A stretch of DNA of 60,387 bases, taken from positions 1-60,387 of IMG/VR virus record IMGVR_UViG_3300050014_001170; one strand, given 5' to 3'. The DNA is from a virus. The position numbers were made by a program, and so were the translations under genes. Shown in pieces: positions 51,334-57,981 of this stretch (the first letter of the stretch is position 1; each line of letters begins with the position of its first letter). The notes under the pieces are model-generated. The model was not told where the DNA came from. It saw only the letters and a list, made by a program, of their open reading frames with translations, and did no database searches.

Positions 51334-51352
51334 CTAAATTGTTTGCTTAAAT

Positions 51353-51467
51353 ATGAATGTATGCGTAGGCGATTACAGCCTTCATAAGTAGCAGCCGGTG
51401 CAAACCGTGGTTAAGTCCTGCTTCCAATAACGAAACGCATAAGCCGATCAAGCGGAAAAACATTCAT
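51353..51467 (+). ncRNA. structured RNA with nested closing helices and 16S-like phrases
   Basis: ATGAATGT (51353) pairs with ACATTCAT (51460), and inside ATGCGT pairs with ACGCAT. The interior reads AGCAGCCG and GGTTAAGTCC followed by AATAACGA, phrases also found in conserved 16S rRNA regions. Noncoding; no family recognised. Confidence 0.5.
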
Positions 51468-51474
51468 GGTAAAG

Positions 51475-51556
51475 ATAACTATTTGATCCAGTCTCTACAG
51501 GGTAGTTCATTACTGCACTGTATGTACGAAGGTATAAAACGCTTGGGGATAGTTAT
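51475..51556 (+). ncRNA. structured RNA with 8-bp closing helix
   Basis: ATAACTAT at 51475 pairs perfectly with ATAGTTAT at 51549, with an internal CAGT/ACTG stem. Unassigned. Confidence 0.4.
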
Positions 51557-51590
51557 TCCACTTGATAATTTGGACAAACAATTTAATTTT

Positions 51591-51666
51591 GCCCTCTTAG
51601 CAGAAATGGCACGTGCATCACACTTAGGATGTGATAATTATGTGGGTTCGAATCCCACAGAGGGTA
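51591..51666 (+). tRNA. tRNA-Leu(TAG)
   Basis: Acceptor GCCCTCT/AGAGGGT (G1-U72), anticodon stem ATCACA/TGTGAT with loop CTTAGGA, T arm GTGGG-TTCGAAT-CCCAC. The variable arm is short, unlike normal tRNA-Leu. Confidence 0.85.
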
Positions 51667-51727
51667 CAAAAATTCAAGTCTGGCATCTATGCCATTTTTA
51701 TCATAAATATATAGAATAAATAAAATT

Positions 51728-52558
51728 ATGTATAAATGTGAATGTGGAAGACAATTTGAAAAACAAAATTCTCTAAATACCCATGCAAGATTTTGTAAAT
51801 CTTATATCAGAAAAAATAAAATTTCCAAATATAGAGAAAATGAAAATTTATATAAATGTGAATGCGGAAGAATATTTAATAATTCTCAAGGATTAAATGG
51901 ACATTTTTGTTATTGTTTAATTCATCGAAACGGGAAACCCCCCATGGAAATAAAAGTAAATTGGGGGAATTCGGGAAATCAAAATAAACCTTGGTGCAAA
52001 GGATTAAATAAAGAAAATAATTTATCATTATTAAATGCTTCAAATAGCTTAAAAGAAAATTATTCGGGGAAAGATGCTATATGGTATGGAAAACATCATT
52101 CTGATGAAACAAAAAGAATATTATCCGAAAAAAGAATGAAATTTTTACAGGATAATCCAAATAGTAATATTAAATGGTTTTCTATAAGCAATGGGGAAAA
52201 GGAGATTAAGGTTCAAGGAAAATGGGAATTGAATATTGCAAATTGGTTGAATGAAATTAATGAAAAATGGGATCGAATAACTATAAAATATAAAAATAGG
52301 AGGTATACCCCAGATTTTTATTTAATTGATAGAGATGAATATATTGAAGTTAAGGGATGGTTGAAGGATAGAGATTTATATAAAATGTTTTTAGTTTTAC
52401 AGGAAAATCCTGATATTAAAATAAGATTATTACAAAAAAAATTATATAAAAAAATAGATAAAATAAAAATTGAGGATATTCCCATATTTAATGAAATTTA
52501 TTCTTTAGATAATGTGGATTTTAATAAATTTAAAAATGTTTTTAATTTGCTCCCTTAG
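51728..52558 (+). CDS. zinc-finger PD-(D/E)XK homing endonuclease (276 aa)
   Basis: Two zinc knuckles at the start (YKCECGRQFEKQNSLNTHARFC and YKCECGRIFNNSQGLNGHFC), a NUMOD3-like middle (YGKHHSDETKRILSEKRM), and the nuclease core YTPDFYLIDRDEYIEVKGW. Same family as 11778 and 55398. Its stop codon (52556-52558) lies inside the 5' acceptor strand of the next tRNA. Confidence 0.82.
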   Translation: MYKCECGRQFEKQNSLNTHARFCKSYIRKNKISKYRENENLYKCECGRIFNNSQGLNGHFCYCLIHRNGKPPMEIKVNWGNSGNQNKPWCKGLNKENNLSLLNASNSLKENYSGKDAIWYGKHHSDETKRILSEKRMKFLQDNPNSNIKWFSISNGEKEIKVQGKWELNIANWLNEINEKWDRITIKYKNRRYTPDFYLIDRDEYIEVKGWLKDRDLYKMFLVLQENPDIKIRLLQKKLYKKIDKIKIEDIPIFNEIYSLDNVDFNKFKNVFNLLP

Positions 52559-52619
52559 CCCAACTAGGCAGATCAGACTTAAACCCTGTACAGTATCGGT
52601 TCGAATCCGATAGGGAGTA
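52549..52619 (+). tRNA. tRNA-Leu(TAA)
   Basis: Acceptor GCTCCCT/AGGGAGT (G1-U72), anticodon loop CTTAAAC with an imperfect stem (A-C mismatch), T arm TCGGTTCGAATCCGA. Short variable arm. First ten nucleotides overlap the endonuclease gene. Confidence 0.8.
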
Positions 52620-52623
52620 CAAA

Positions 52624-52697
52624 CGGAATGTATATCAGTTGGCTAGATTACCTGATTAGGGTTCAGGAGGTCGAGGGTTCGAGTCTCTCCATTCCGA
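52624..52697 (+). tRNA. tRNA-Pro(AGG)
   Basis: Acceptor CGGAATG/CATTCCG, anticodon stem CCTGA/TCAGG with loop TTAGGGT, giving anticodon AGG, rare outside tRNA-Arg(ACG) for A34. T arm GAGGG-TTCGAGT-CTCTC. Confidence 0.75.
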
Positions 52698-52738
52698 CAT
52701 TTTTATTAAAAACATTTTTTTCCTAAGAAATTAATTTG

Positions 52739-52746
52739 TATATTTG
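52739..52746 (+). promoter_or_regulatory. promoter box TATATTTG
   Basis: Consensus TAnnTTTG box after the tRNA-Pro(AGG), upstream of a structured leader and the secreted protein gene at 52839. Confidence 0.6.
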
Positions 52747-52749
52747 CTC

Positions 52750-52838
52750 TATTGAATGAGACAAAGAGTTTGTCAGAAACTTACCCTTAATAAGGTAAAG
52801 CGGAACTCGGCTTAAGGCAGCTGTTAAAATAAAAAAAT
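52750..52838 (+). ncRNA. structured 5' leader
   Basis: GACAAA-GAG-TTTGTC (52760-52774), TTACC/GGTAA (52781-52798) and GCGGAACTCGGC... form successive hairpins between the promoter and the ATG at 52839. It could regulate translation or be a separate RNA; contains GGAACTCGGC, a phrase also present in 23S rRNA. Confidence 0.45.
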
Positions 52839-53309
52839 ATGAAACGCCTATTAACTTTTATAACATTATTACTGCTTTACACTACCACCAGTTTTGGTAC
52901 TTGTAAAATATCTAATAACACAGATGCTAAGAATACTCCTTTATTTGAAAGAGTTTTTGCTCTTGTTTCTAAAGATTTAGATATTGATACTTGTAATTTA
53001 GAAATAACTATAAGTTATAGTATTTTTAAGGAACCAGTTAAAGCAGCAACAATAAGAAGCGCAGAGAATAGTTATGTTATAAATATAAGCGAATATATCC
53101 TTGAATGGGATAAACCTGAAATCTTTATACATGAATTAGTTCATATATCTCAAATAGAACATCATAAACTTGTTATATACAGATATTCTGCTTGGTTTGA
53201 AGGTAAAACATACACCAATGATATACCTTATGAAGAAAGACGGTATGAGAATGAAGCAATGAAAGGTTCAAGAGAATTAACTAAGAAATATTGTAAAGAA
53301 TTAAAATAG
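52839..53309 (+). CDS. secreted HExxH metalloprotein (156 aa)
   Basis: Signal peptide (KRLLTFITLLLLYTTTSFG). The mature part contains FIHELVHISQIEHH, an HExxH motif with a further His downstream, and an acidic segment YEERRYENEAM that could give the third zinc ligand. Small gluzincin-like protein; a protease in the periplasm or outside the cell is plausible. Behind its own promoter with a structured leader. Confidence 0.65.
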   Translation: MKRLLTFITLLLLYTTTSFGTCKISNNTDAKNTPLFERVFALVSKDLDIDTCNLEITISYSIFKEPVKAATIRSAENSYVINISEYILEWDKPEIFIHELVHISQIEHHKLVIYRYSAWFEGKTYTNDIPYEERRYENEAMKGSRELTKKYCKELK

Positions 53310-53716
53310 GTAGCATTCTTTTTTAATATAAAAAGTTCTTTAAAATATTGGATGTGAATACCGATCGGAGATTGGTATCTGGTGCGGCGGGGATCGAGAC
53401 CCCAACTTGGTCGGCTCAAATCCGGCCAGGGCATGGATTAGAATAATCAGAGATGCTCTGTTCTAATGCAAAAAACAGAAAATCATCCAAAAATATTCCA
53501 ACTGAAGAGATCCAAAGGCTTCCAAACCCTGACCAATGGATCGTCCAAAGGGACTACTGGAGGGAATATATTCGGAAGTTGGATTAAACTGACAACGAGT
53601 ATATGCCATGCGGAAGGTAGGACGCCGGGCTTCGACACTCAAGCTAAGTCTTCGGACAGAGTGTTCAGACTCAAGACTAAAGGGATGTGAGAGCTGGTTG
53701 GAATTTTTATAATTTT
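53310..53716 (+). ncRNA. 407-nt noncoding, strongly structured region
   Basis: Strong hairpins in order: ATACCGAT-CGGAG-ATTGGTAT, GGGG-ATCGAGA-CCCC, GGTCGG-CTCAAAT-CCGGCC, TTAGAA...CAGAG-ATG-CTCTG...TTCTAA, and a long-range TATTCCAAC (near 53494) with GTTGGAAT (near 53696). The first three resemble tRNA-like arms without a matching acceptor. No gene fits. Not a family I recognise. Confidence 0.5.
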
Positions 53717-53798
53717 GCCGACATCGCATAGTGGCAATTGCAAGGGACTGTAAATCCCTCGCCTACGGGCTTCGAAGGTTCGAGTCCTTCTGGCGGCA
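53717..53798 (+). tRNA. tRNA-Tyr(GTA)
   Basis: Acceptor GCCGACA/TGGCGGC (one mismatch), anticodon stem AGGGA/TCCCT with loop CTGTAAA, long variable arm and T arm AAGG-TTCGAGT-CCTT. Confidence 0.9.
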
Positions 53799-53850
53799 CT
53801 GAAAAAGCGGAAGAATGAGAATCCGGCCTTGAATATATAGAATAAAAACT

Positions 53851-54279
53851 ATGACTCAAGGAAAAATTAAAGTTACTGATCAAGAAATTCTTGATATTTT
53901 TAATACGGATACAACTCTTAATAAAGCTTCAGCTAAGTTAAATATGTCTTCGATTTCATTATGTCGAAGAACTAAAAAGCTTGGTTTAAAATGGGTAGAT
54001 AAAAAGAATCATGGAGGAGGATTCGAAATTCCTCTTTCTGAAATTCTTGAAGGAAAACATCCTTACTATCAGACTGGTCATCTAAAATTGAGGTTGATAA
54101 AAAAGGGGATTAAAGAAAATAAATGTGAAGAATGTCATATAACAGATTGGAATGGAAAATCATTGAATATGCAACTAGATCATATAGATGGTAATCCTCA
54201 TAATCATCTTTTAGAAAATTTAAAAATGTTATGTCCCAATTGTCACAGTCAAACAGAAACATTTTGCGGTAAAATTTAA
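53851..54279 (+). CDS. HNH endonuclease with helix-turn-helix (142 aa)
   Basis: The N-terminus looks like a helix-turn-helix (DQEILDIFNTDTTLNKASAKLNMSSISLCRRTKKLGL). From residue 90, CEECHITDWNGKSLNMQLDHIDGNPHNHLLENLKMLCPNCHSQT is a full HNH core with zinc-binding Cys pairs. Free-standing homing enzyme beside tRNA-Tyr. Confidence 0.85.
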   Translation: MTQGKIKVTDQEILDIFNTDTTLNKASAKLNMSSISLCRRTKKLGLKWVDKKNHGGGFEIPLSEILEGKHPYYQTGHLKLRLIKKGIKENKCEECHITDWNGKSLNMQLDHIDGNPHNHLLENLKMLCPNCHSQTETFCGKI

Positions 54280-54295
54280 TTTAAAACAAAATACA

Positions 54296-54466
54296 ATGAG
54301 TAAATTTCGAATTGATTATGATGATCGGCCTGACGATATTATTGATAAAATCAATCAGGCATTAATAACTCATGGATTATCAATAATAAAAATTGAGGAT
54401 CCGAGTGATGAAGAAGAGGAATCTCAACATTATAAAATTGTTAAGTTTCTTCCGGATGAAGGATAA
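54296..54466 (+). CDS. small acidic protein (56 aa)
   Basis: Reads MSKFRIDYDDRPDDIIDKINQALITHG ... SDEEEESQHYKIVKFLPDEG. Very acidic, beta-alpha. Unknown function; overlaps the next gene's start. Confidence 0.5.
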   Translation: MSKFRIDYDDRPDDIIDKINQALITHGLSIIKIEDPSDEEEESQHYKIVKFLPDEG

Positions 54467-54764
54467 GATTCTAGAAACCCAATGGGGTGTAATAAATTAT
54501 AATTATTACAAAGATGAAAAATATCCTAATGGACTCTTAATTTTTATGGGAAGTTATATTCCTAGAAAATTTAGGGGACAAGGTAAATTCAAAGAAATGG
54601 TAAATGAATTATTTTCTCAATTTCAAAAAGGAACAGAAGTTCAACTTGCTATTGCAAATAAGCATTTAATTCACATGTTTGAAGAAATGGGATTTGAAAA
54701 AACAGAAGATATTGAATACTGGGGAAGTCCTAGTAATACAATAAATTTGAAAGGAAAAATATAA
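54456..54764 (+). CDS. GNAT-fold acetyltransferase-like protein (102 aa)
   Basis: The start ATG 54456 is preferred over the longer frame. IPRKFRGQGKFKEMVNEL corresponds to the acetyl-CoA binding motif (R/QxxGxG) of GNAT proteins, here short and slightly changed (RGQGK), and the strand-helix order is right (LLIFMGSYIPRKF... EVQLAIANKHLIHMFEEMGFEK). Short for the family; substrate unknown. Confidence 0.65.
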   Translation: MKDKILETQWGVINYNYYKDEKYPNGLLIFMGSYIPRKFRGQGKFKEMVNELFSQFQKGTEVQLAIANKHLIHMFEEMGFEKTEDIEYWGSPSNTINLKGKI

Positions 54765-54768
54765 ATAT

Positions 54769-54854
54769 TGTCCAGGTGGCGGAATTGGTAGACGCGTTGG
54801 TTCGAGGGGCCAATGTTAGAAATAACGTGTGGGTTCGAGTCCCATTCTGGACAC
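54769..54854 (+). tRNA. tRNA-Leu(GAG)
   Basis: Acceptor TGTCCAG/CTGGACA, long variable arm GTTA-GAAA-TAAC, T arm TGGG-TTCGAGT-CCCA. The anticodon loop by position is TCGAGGG, so anticodon GAG with C at position 33 instead of the universal U. Confidence 0.75.
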
Positions 54855-54868
54855 AAAGCAGATTATAT

Positions 54869-54902
54869 GATAGTAACTGTAAGGAGAGCGCTCTCCACTA
54901 TC
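54869..54902 (+). ncRNA. hairpin with perfect 14-nt palindrome
   Basis: GATAGT pairs with ACTATC and encloses GGAGAGCGCTCTCC, a perfect palindrome. Confidence 0.4.
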
Positions 54903-54906
54903 CTAT

Positions 54907-54978
54907 GGCGCGTTCGTATAATGGCTAGTACGCAGGGTTTTCATCCCTGTAATAGGAGTTCGATTCTCCTACGCGCTA
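54907..54978 (+). tRNA. tRNA-Glu(TTC)
   Basis: Acceptor GGCGCGT/ACGCGCT, anticodon stem CAGGG/CCCTG with loop TTTTCAT, T arm AGGAG-TTCGATT-CTCCT. Confidence 0.9.
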
Positions 54979-55101
54979 CTATCATAACAGTGACAAATTT
55001 GGGTTCGATTCCCAGGTGGGTCGTATCAGACGGCGAAGCAATTCTAAATGTATTCCTGATATGGCGTACCCTAAGCTAGGGAGGTATAGCTTATGATAAA
55101 T
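54979..55101 (+). other. spacer with orphan T arm
   Basis: Contains TGGG-TTCGATT-CCCA with no matching 5' tRNA half, then CCCTA-AGC-TAGGG and AAGCTA/TAGCTT hairpins. Probably a tRNA remnant. Confidence 0.4.
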
Positions 55102-55172
55102 GCTCGGTTCTTCTAGAGGCAGGAAGGATGTTTCTCAGGCATCAAACAAGGATTCGATTTCCTTACCGAGTA
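55102..55172 (+). tRNA. tRNA-Glu(CTC)
   Basis: Acceptor GCTCGGT/ACCGAGT (G1-U72), anticodon stem GATGT/GCATC with loop TTCTCAG, T arm AAGGA-TTCGATT-TCCTT. Confidence 0.85.
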
Positions 55173-55175
55173 CAA

Positions 55176-55258
55176 GGTGAAAATGCCTCAATCATAGAAA
55201 TGAGGTCAAAGTCCATAACTGCACAGCGTTCTATGTCTGTGCACGGAAAATTTTCACC
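55176..55258 (+). ncRNA. three-way-junction RNA
   Basis: GGTGAAAAT at 55176 pairs perfectly (9 bp) with ATTTTCACC at 55250; inside are CCTCA/TGAGG and TGCACAG/CTGTGCA hairpins. A compact, well-formed fold of 83 nt with no known assignment. Confidence 0.6.
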
Positions 55259-55263
55259 CTAAT

Positions 55264-55337
55264 GGCGCTGTCTTCTAATGGCCTAGGAATTCTCCCCTTC
55301 AAGGAGCAAGATGCGGGTTCGACCCCCGTCGGCGCTA
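55264..55337 (+). tRNA. tRNA-Glu(TTC)-like with C33
   Basis: Acceptor GGCGCTG/CGGCGCT (G1-U72), D arm TTCTAATGGCCTAG, T arm GCGGG-TTCGACC-CCCGT, anticodon loop CCTTCAA by position with C instead of U at 33. Overlaps the non-preferred upstream extension of the next gene. Confidence 0.75.
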
Positions 55338-55397
55338 CATATATCAATCTTAAAAATAATAGTTCGAAACTTTTCTCAAAATCCTCATTATAATAAT

Positions 55398-56069
55398 ATG
55401 AAGATATGTGAAAACTGTAGTAAAGAACATGATGAAACTTATGGTTCCGGAAGATTTTGTTCGATTAAATGTGCTAGGGGATTTAGTACTAAAGCAAAAA
55501 GAAAAGAAATAAATGAAGCAGTAAGTAAAAAACTAACAAAAAAAATAGATAAAGGCGAAAAAATAGGATATATTCAAAAATCCATCAAACCCAAAAATAT
55601 AAAATATTGTCTATGCGGACAACAATTATCACCACGCAATGAATTAGGTTTTTGTAATAAATGTAAATATTCTTCGGAAATATATCGAAAAAATGTTAGC
55701 AATTCATTAAAAGGAAAAACCGGAGGATATAGAAAAGGAGCTGGACAAACTAAAGGAGGGAGATACCAAGGATTTTATTTTGATAGTCCATTTGAAATTG
55801 AAATTGCAAAATATTTAGATACTCTAGATATTAAATGGAAAAGAAATACTAAAAGATTTTATTTTATTTTTAATAACAAGAAAACATATTATATCCCTGA
55901 TTTTTATATAAATAATTCCTTTTATCTAGAGGCAAAAGGATATTGGCATGGGGATAAACAGCAAAAGACAGAAGAAGCAGTTCGACAAAATAATTTAAAC
56001 TGGAAAGTAATAATGTGGAAAGATTGGAAGAAGAATAATTCTATACTTCTAACAATTTTTCAACAATGA
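55398..56069 (+). CDS. zinc-finger PD-(D/E)XK homing endonuclease (223 aa)
   Basis: Start at ATG 55398 (MKICENCSKEHDETYGSGRFC), since the longer frame runs through a tRNA. Two zinc knuckles (CENCSKEH...CSIKC and CLCGQQL...CNKC), then the nuclease core YYIPDFYINNSFYLEAKGYW. Third member of this family in the window, close to tRNA genes. Confidence 0.82.
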   Translation: MKICENCSKEHDETYGSGRFCSIKCARGFSTKAKRKEINEAVSKKLTKKIDKGEKIGYIQKSIKPKNIKYCLCGQQLSPRNELGFCNKCKYSSEIYRKNVSNSLKGKTGGYRKGAGQTKGGRYQGFYFDSPFEIEIAKYLDTLDIKWKRNTKRFYFIFNNKKTYYIPDFYINNSFYLEAKGYWHGDKQQKTEEAVRQNNLNWKVIMWKDWKKNNSILLTIFQQ

Positions 56070-56167
56070 CCAAATCCACTGGCATACTACACGAGGATTC
56101 CTGCCAGTTTCCAACATGGTATATAGTGGTCCCCGATAACGGAGTTGGCAGACAAGGTTAGAGGGTA
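56070..56167 (+). other. spacer with tRNA fragment
   Basis: CTGGCA/TGCCAG hairpin followed by a sequence like the D-arm half of a tRNA-Leu (CGATAACGGAGTTGGCAGAC) with no 3' half. Probably a decayed tRNA. Confidence 0.35.
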
Positions 56168-56237
56168 TCTGCGTTAGTTTAATGGCTAAAACTCCGGCGT
56201 TGAGCTGGAGATATGGGTTCGACTCCCATACGTGGAG
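56168..56237 (+). tRNA. tRNA with anticodon TTG by position (Gln-like), G33
   Basis: Acceptor TCTGCGT/ACGTGGA (with wobble pairs), D arm with AATGGC, anticodon stem TCCGG/CTGGA with loop CGTTGAG, T arm ATGGG-TTCGACT-CCCAT. Position 33 is G, not U. Confidence 0.6.
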
Positions 56238-56259
56238 CTAAATAAAACCAATATTTTAA

Positions 56260-56315
56260 TTAACGAGAATTTAACAAAAATCATTTTTATATTATCAAAT
56301 CTTTTCGTATATTTG
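56260..56315 (+). promoter_or_regulatory. TTAAC-doublet promoter of the long noncoding RNA
   Basis: AAC of the boxes at 56262-56264 and 56273-56275 (11 nt); 33 nt to TATATTTG at 56308-56315. Confidence 0.75.
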
Positions 56316-56374
56316 ATCTATAATAATAAACAATAAAACCAATACGTTCTTTTAAATTTTGATTTTCAAATCCG

Positions 56375-56420
56375 TAGTAAGTTAAGGAGTTACTTCGAAA
56401 TAACGGTCCAAAGGTAGTAC
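56375..56420 (+). ncRNA. GTAG/TTACTTCG element, copy d, continuing into 23S-like sequence
   Basis: GTAGTAAGTTAAGGAGTTACTTCG begins like the other copies. It is followed by ATAACGGTCCAAAGGTAG, which differs at one position, as I remember it, from the conserved domain IV stretch of 23S rRNA (ATAACGGTCCTAAGGTAG). Confidence 0.5.
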
Positions 56421-56679
56421 CGACACCGCGAGGTGCCCACGAATGCATGAAAAATTGCATCGTTTCACAGATCTCTTGTAGATGCTGAAGACGGGTAACG
56501 GTAGAACATATAGAAACTTTTGTATGAGTCAGGAGGACTAATAATCCGTACATACTGTGAAAACGAAAGTAATTAAGGCCTGGAATTAAAACCAATAGCA
56601 ATATTGGTGAGCCTATAAAGTTCTATGCGACCGGCCACCCAAGATAATACTCTAAACAAAGATTCTCGGATAACATTAT

Positions 56680-56748
56680 AATTCGTGGTAAGATAAGGGT
56701 TACTTCGCGTCAATTGCTAAAATACACTCTTGTCAACTTTCCCGAATT
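56680..56748 (+). ncRNA. GTAG/TTACTTCG element, copy e
   Basis: Outer helix AATTCG/CGAATT, inner helix AAGGGT/ACTCTT (one G-U), conserved GTGGTAAG, TTACTTCG and GTCAACTTTC at the same places as copies a and b. Confidence 0.6.
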
Positions 56749-57271
56749 TCATTTTTTATATGCGGTTTCCCACGGGTAAGGACTCATGTTACCTGAAGTG
56801 GTTTCAATCTAATATTGATCATAAAAATTGAATGAGGGGTGAAAATCCCCGGAACCGAGACCATTCGGCACCTTCCAATGAGGTAACATTTGGCCCCATC
56901 ATAATATTAGCTATAAAGGATGGGTGATCAGTGAAAGTCTGAGGGGCGCCAACCCATAAAGATATTCCATTAAAAAGGAAATCTAAACTAGCTCGCCACC
57001 CGAGCGTCAGAAAGGTTTCAGTTATGAGTTAAATAACAGGTTTTACGTCGCATGATTTACCTTTAATAATCAGGCTCCGTGTTCCGAACGTTAGAGGGTC
57101 TCCCGCCAATGAGTACAATGTGGTAGGTTTTTTACGCTTCTGAGTTTTTCTTCTAGAGCAATCTAAAAAAATTCAGTGTACCGTATGGATTCCACGGAAG
57201 GGTCTAATTGGCTCGCTTCGGTCTTAAGGGTTAGCACCCAAGAGTAGAAAACCTCGGCAGAGGTTATCGGG

Positions 57272-57305
57272 GGTTGGCTTACTTAAATTAGCCAACCTTT
57301 TTTTT
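57272..57305 (+). terminator. terminator of the long noncoding RNA
   Basis: GGTTGGCT/AGCCAACC perfect 8-bp stem followed by eight T, just before the next tRNA. Confidence 0.85.
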
Positions 57306-57307
57306 AA

Positions 57308-57394
57308 GCCTTCGTGGCGGAAATGGATAGACGTGTCGGATTCAGTATCCGATTCCCGTAATACGGAGTGTGGGCTCGAATCCCACCGAGGGCA
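57308..57394 (+). tRNA. tRNA-Leu(CAG)
   Basis: Acceptor GCCTTCG/CGAGGGC, anticodon stem TCGGA/TCCGA with loop TTCAGTA, long variable arm CCCGTAATACGG. It starts 3 nt after the terminator T run. Confidence 0.9.
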
Positions 57395-57404
57395 CAAAAT
57401 TTTT

Positions 57405-57535
57405 TAGAATATCTGAGACGGCAGAAACGTAAGAAATTGCCTTATGATCCGTCCACTAAGCATTAGAAGGAGAAGTTACTCATACATGTTAAGAGGTGAT
57501 GAGCTTTTGGTGGAAAAACGTTTTTTAATATTCTA
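57405..57535 (+). ncRNA. structured RNA with 8-bp closing helix
   Basis: TAGAATAT at 57405 pairs perfectly with ATATTCTA at 57528. Inside: GACGG/CCGTC, GGCA/TGCC, CCAC/GTGG and a CTCAT/ATGAG stem. Unassigned noncoding region between the last tRNA and the next gene. Confidence 0.5.
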
Positions 57536-57564
57536 TCAGATATATACAATATAAAGTATAAATT

Positions 57565-57981
57565 ATGAACACTCAGTTTTGGAAAGGCTTTCTTATGTGT
57601 ATTGTCGGAGTAATTTTTACTACATTTAATACAATTCCTATTAACTTTTCCATAATGCTTGTTACTCTGATTGGTTCTATCCTGGTGTATATAGGAACTA
57701 ATGCAATCAAATCCTTACGCCCAATATCAATTCCAAGTACATTAACCTGGAGAGATGCGGTTCATTCTCTTTTTATTCTTATTGGCAATGGCCTCGTTGA
57801 TTCAGCTTATTCAATAGTAACTGGAACTACAATACATTGGATTATTTTATTACAAATATCAGCAAGTATTGCATTCACATATTTAGGATCAACATTCTTT
57901 GGAGGTCCATATTCAGCAAAACCTGTTAGCTGGTCAAAAAAGACACGTATTTCTTATACTAAAAAAATGATGATATTATGA
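57565..57981 (+). CDS. membrane protein, holin candidate (138 aa)
   Basis: Four hydrophobic segments (FLMCIVGVIFTTFNTIP, IMLVTLIGSILVYIGTNAI, AVHSLFILIGNGLVDSAYSIV, WIILLQISASIAFTYLG) and a basic C-terminus (KKTRISYTKKMM). Size and topology suit a holin or a small channel, but no family motif. Overlaps the peptidase gene by 4 nt. Confidence 0.55.
   Translation: MNTQFWKGFLMCIVGVIFTTFNTIPINFSIMLVTLIGSILVYIGTNAIKSLRPISIPSTLTWRDAVHSLFILIGNGLVDSAYSIVTGTTIHWIILLQISASIAFTYLGSTFFGGPYSAKPVSWSKKTRISYTKKMMIL

Larger units (their letters stand above)
56316..57305 (+). ncRNA. about 1-kb noncoding structured transcript
   Basis: A boxed promoter at 56308 and a strong hairpin-T terminator at 57272-57305 enclose about 980 nt without any convincing reading frame. 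The region holds many stems: CACC-GCGA-GGTG (GNRA loop), the GTAG/TTACTTCG copies d and e, ATGTTACC (56786) paired over about 90 nt with GGTAACAT (56882), GGGG-TGAAAAT-CCCC, CCCATC/GATGGG, AACCTC-GGCA-GAGGTT. Size and position beside phage tRNAs recall the giant ornate RNA classes such as GOLLD and ROOL, though I cannot assign it. Confidence 0.65.

Noticed and set aside
53310-53716. Group I intron or RNase P RNA
   Set aside because: A phrase like GTTCAGACTCAAGACTAAAG recalls a group I core, but the partner elements and exon borders could not be found, and RNase P core sequences are missing.
56287-56601. Minus-strand 104-codon frame in the noncoding region
   Set aside because: It lies opposite promoter boxes and conserved RNA helices and shows no protein-like pattern.
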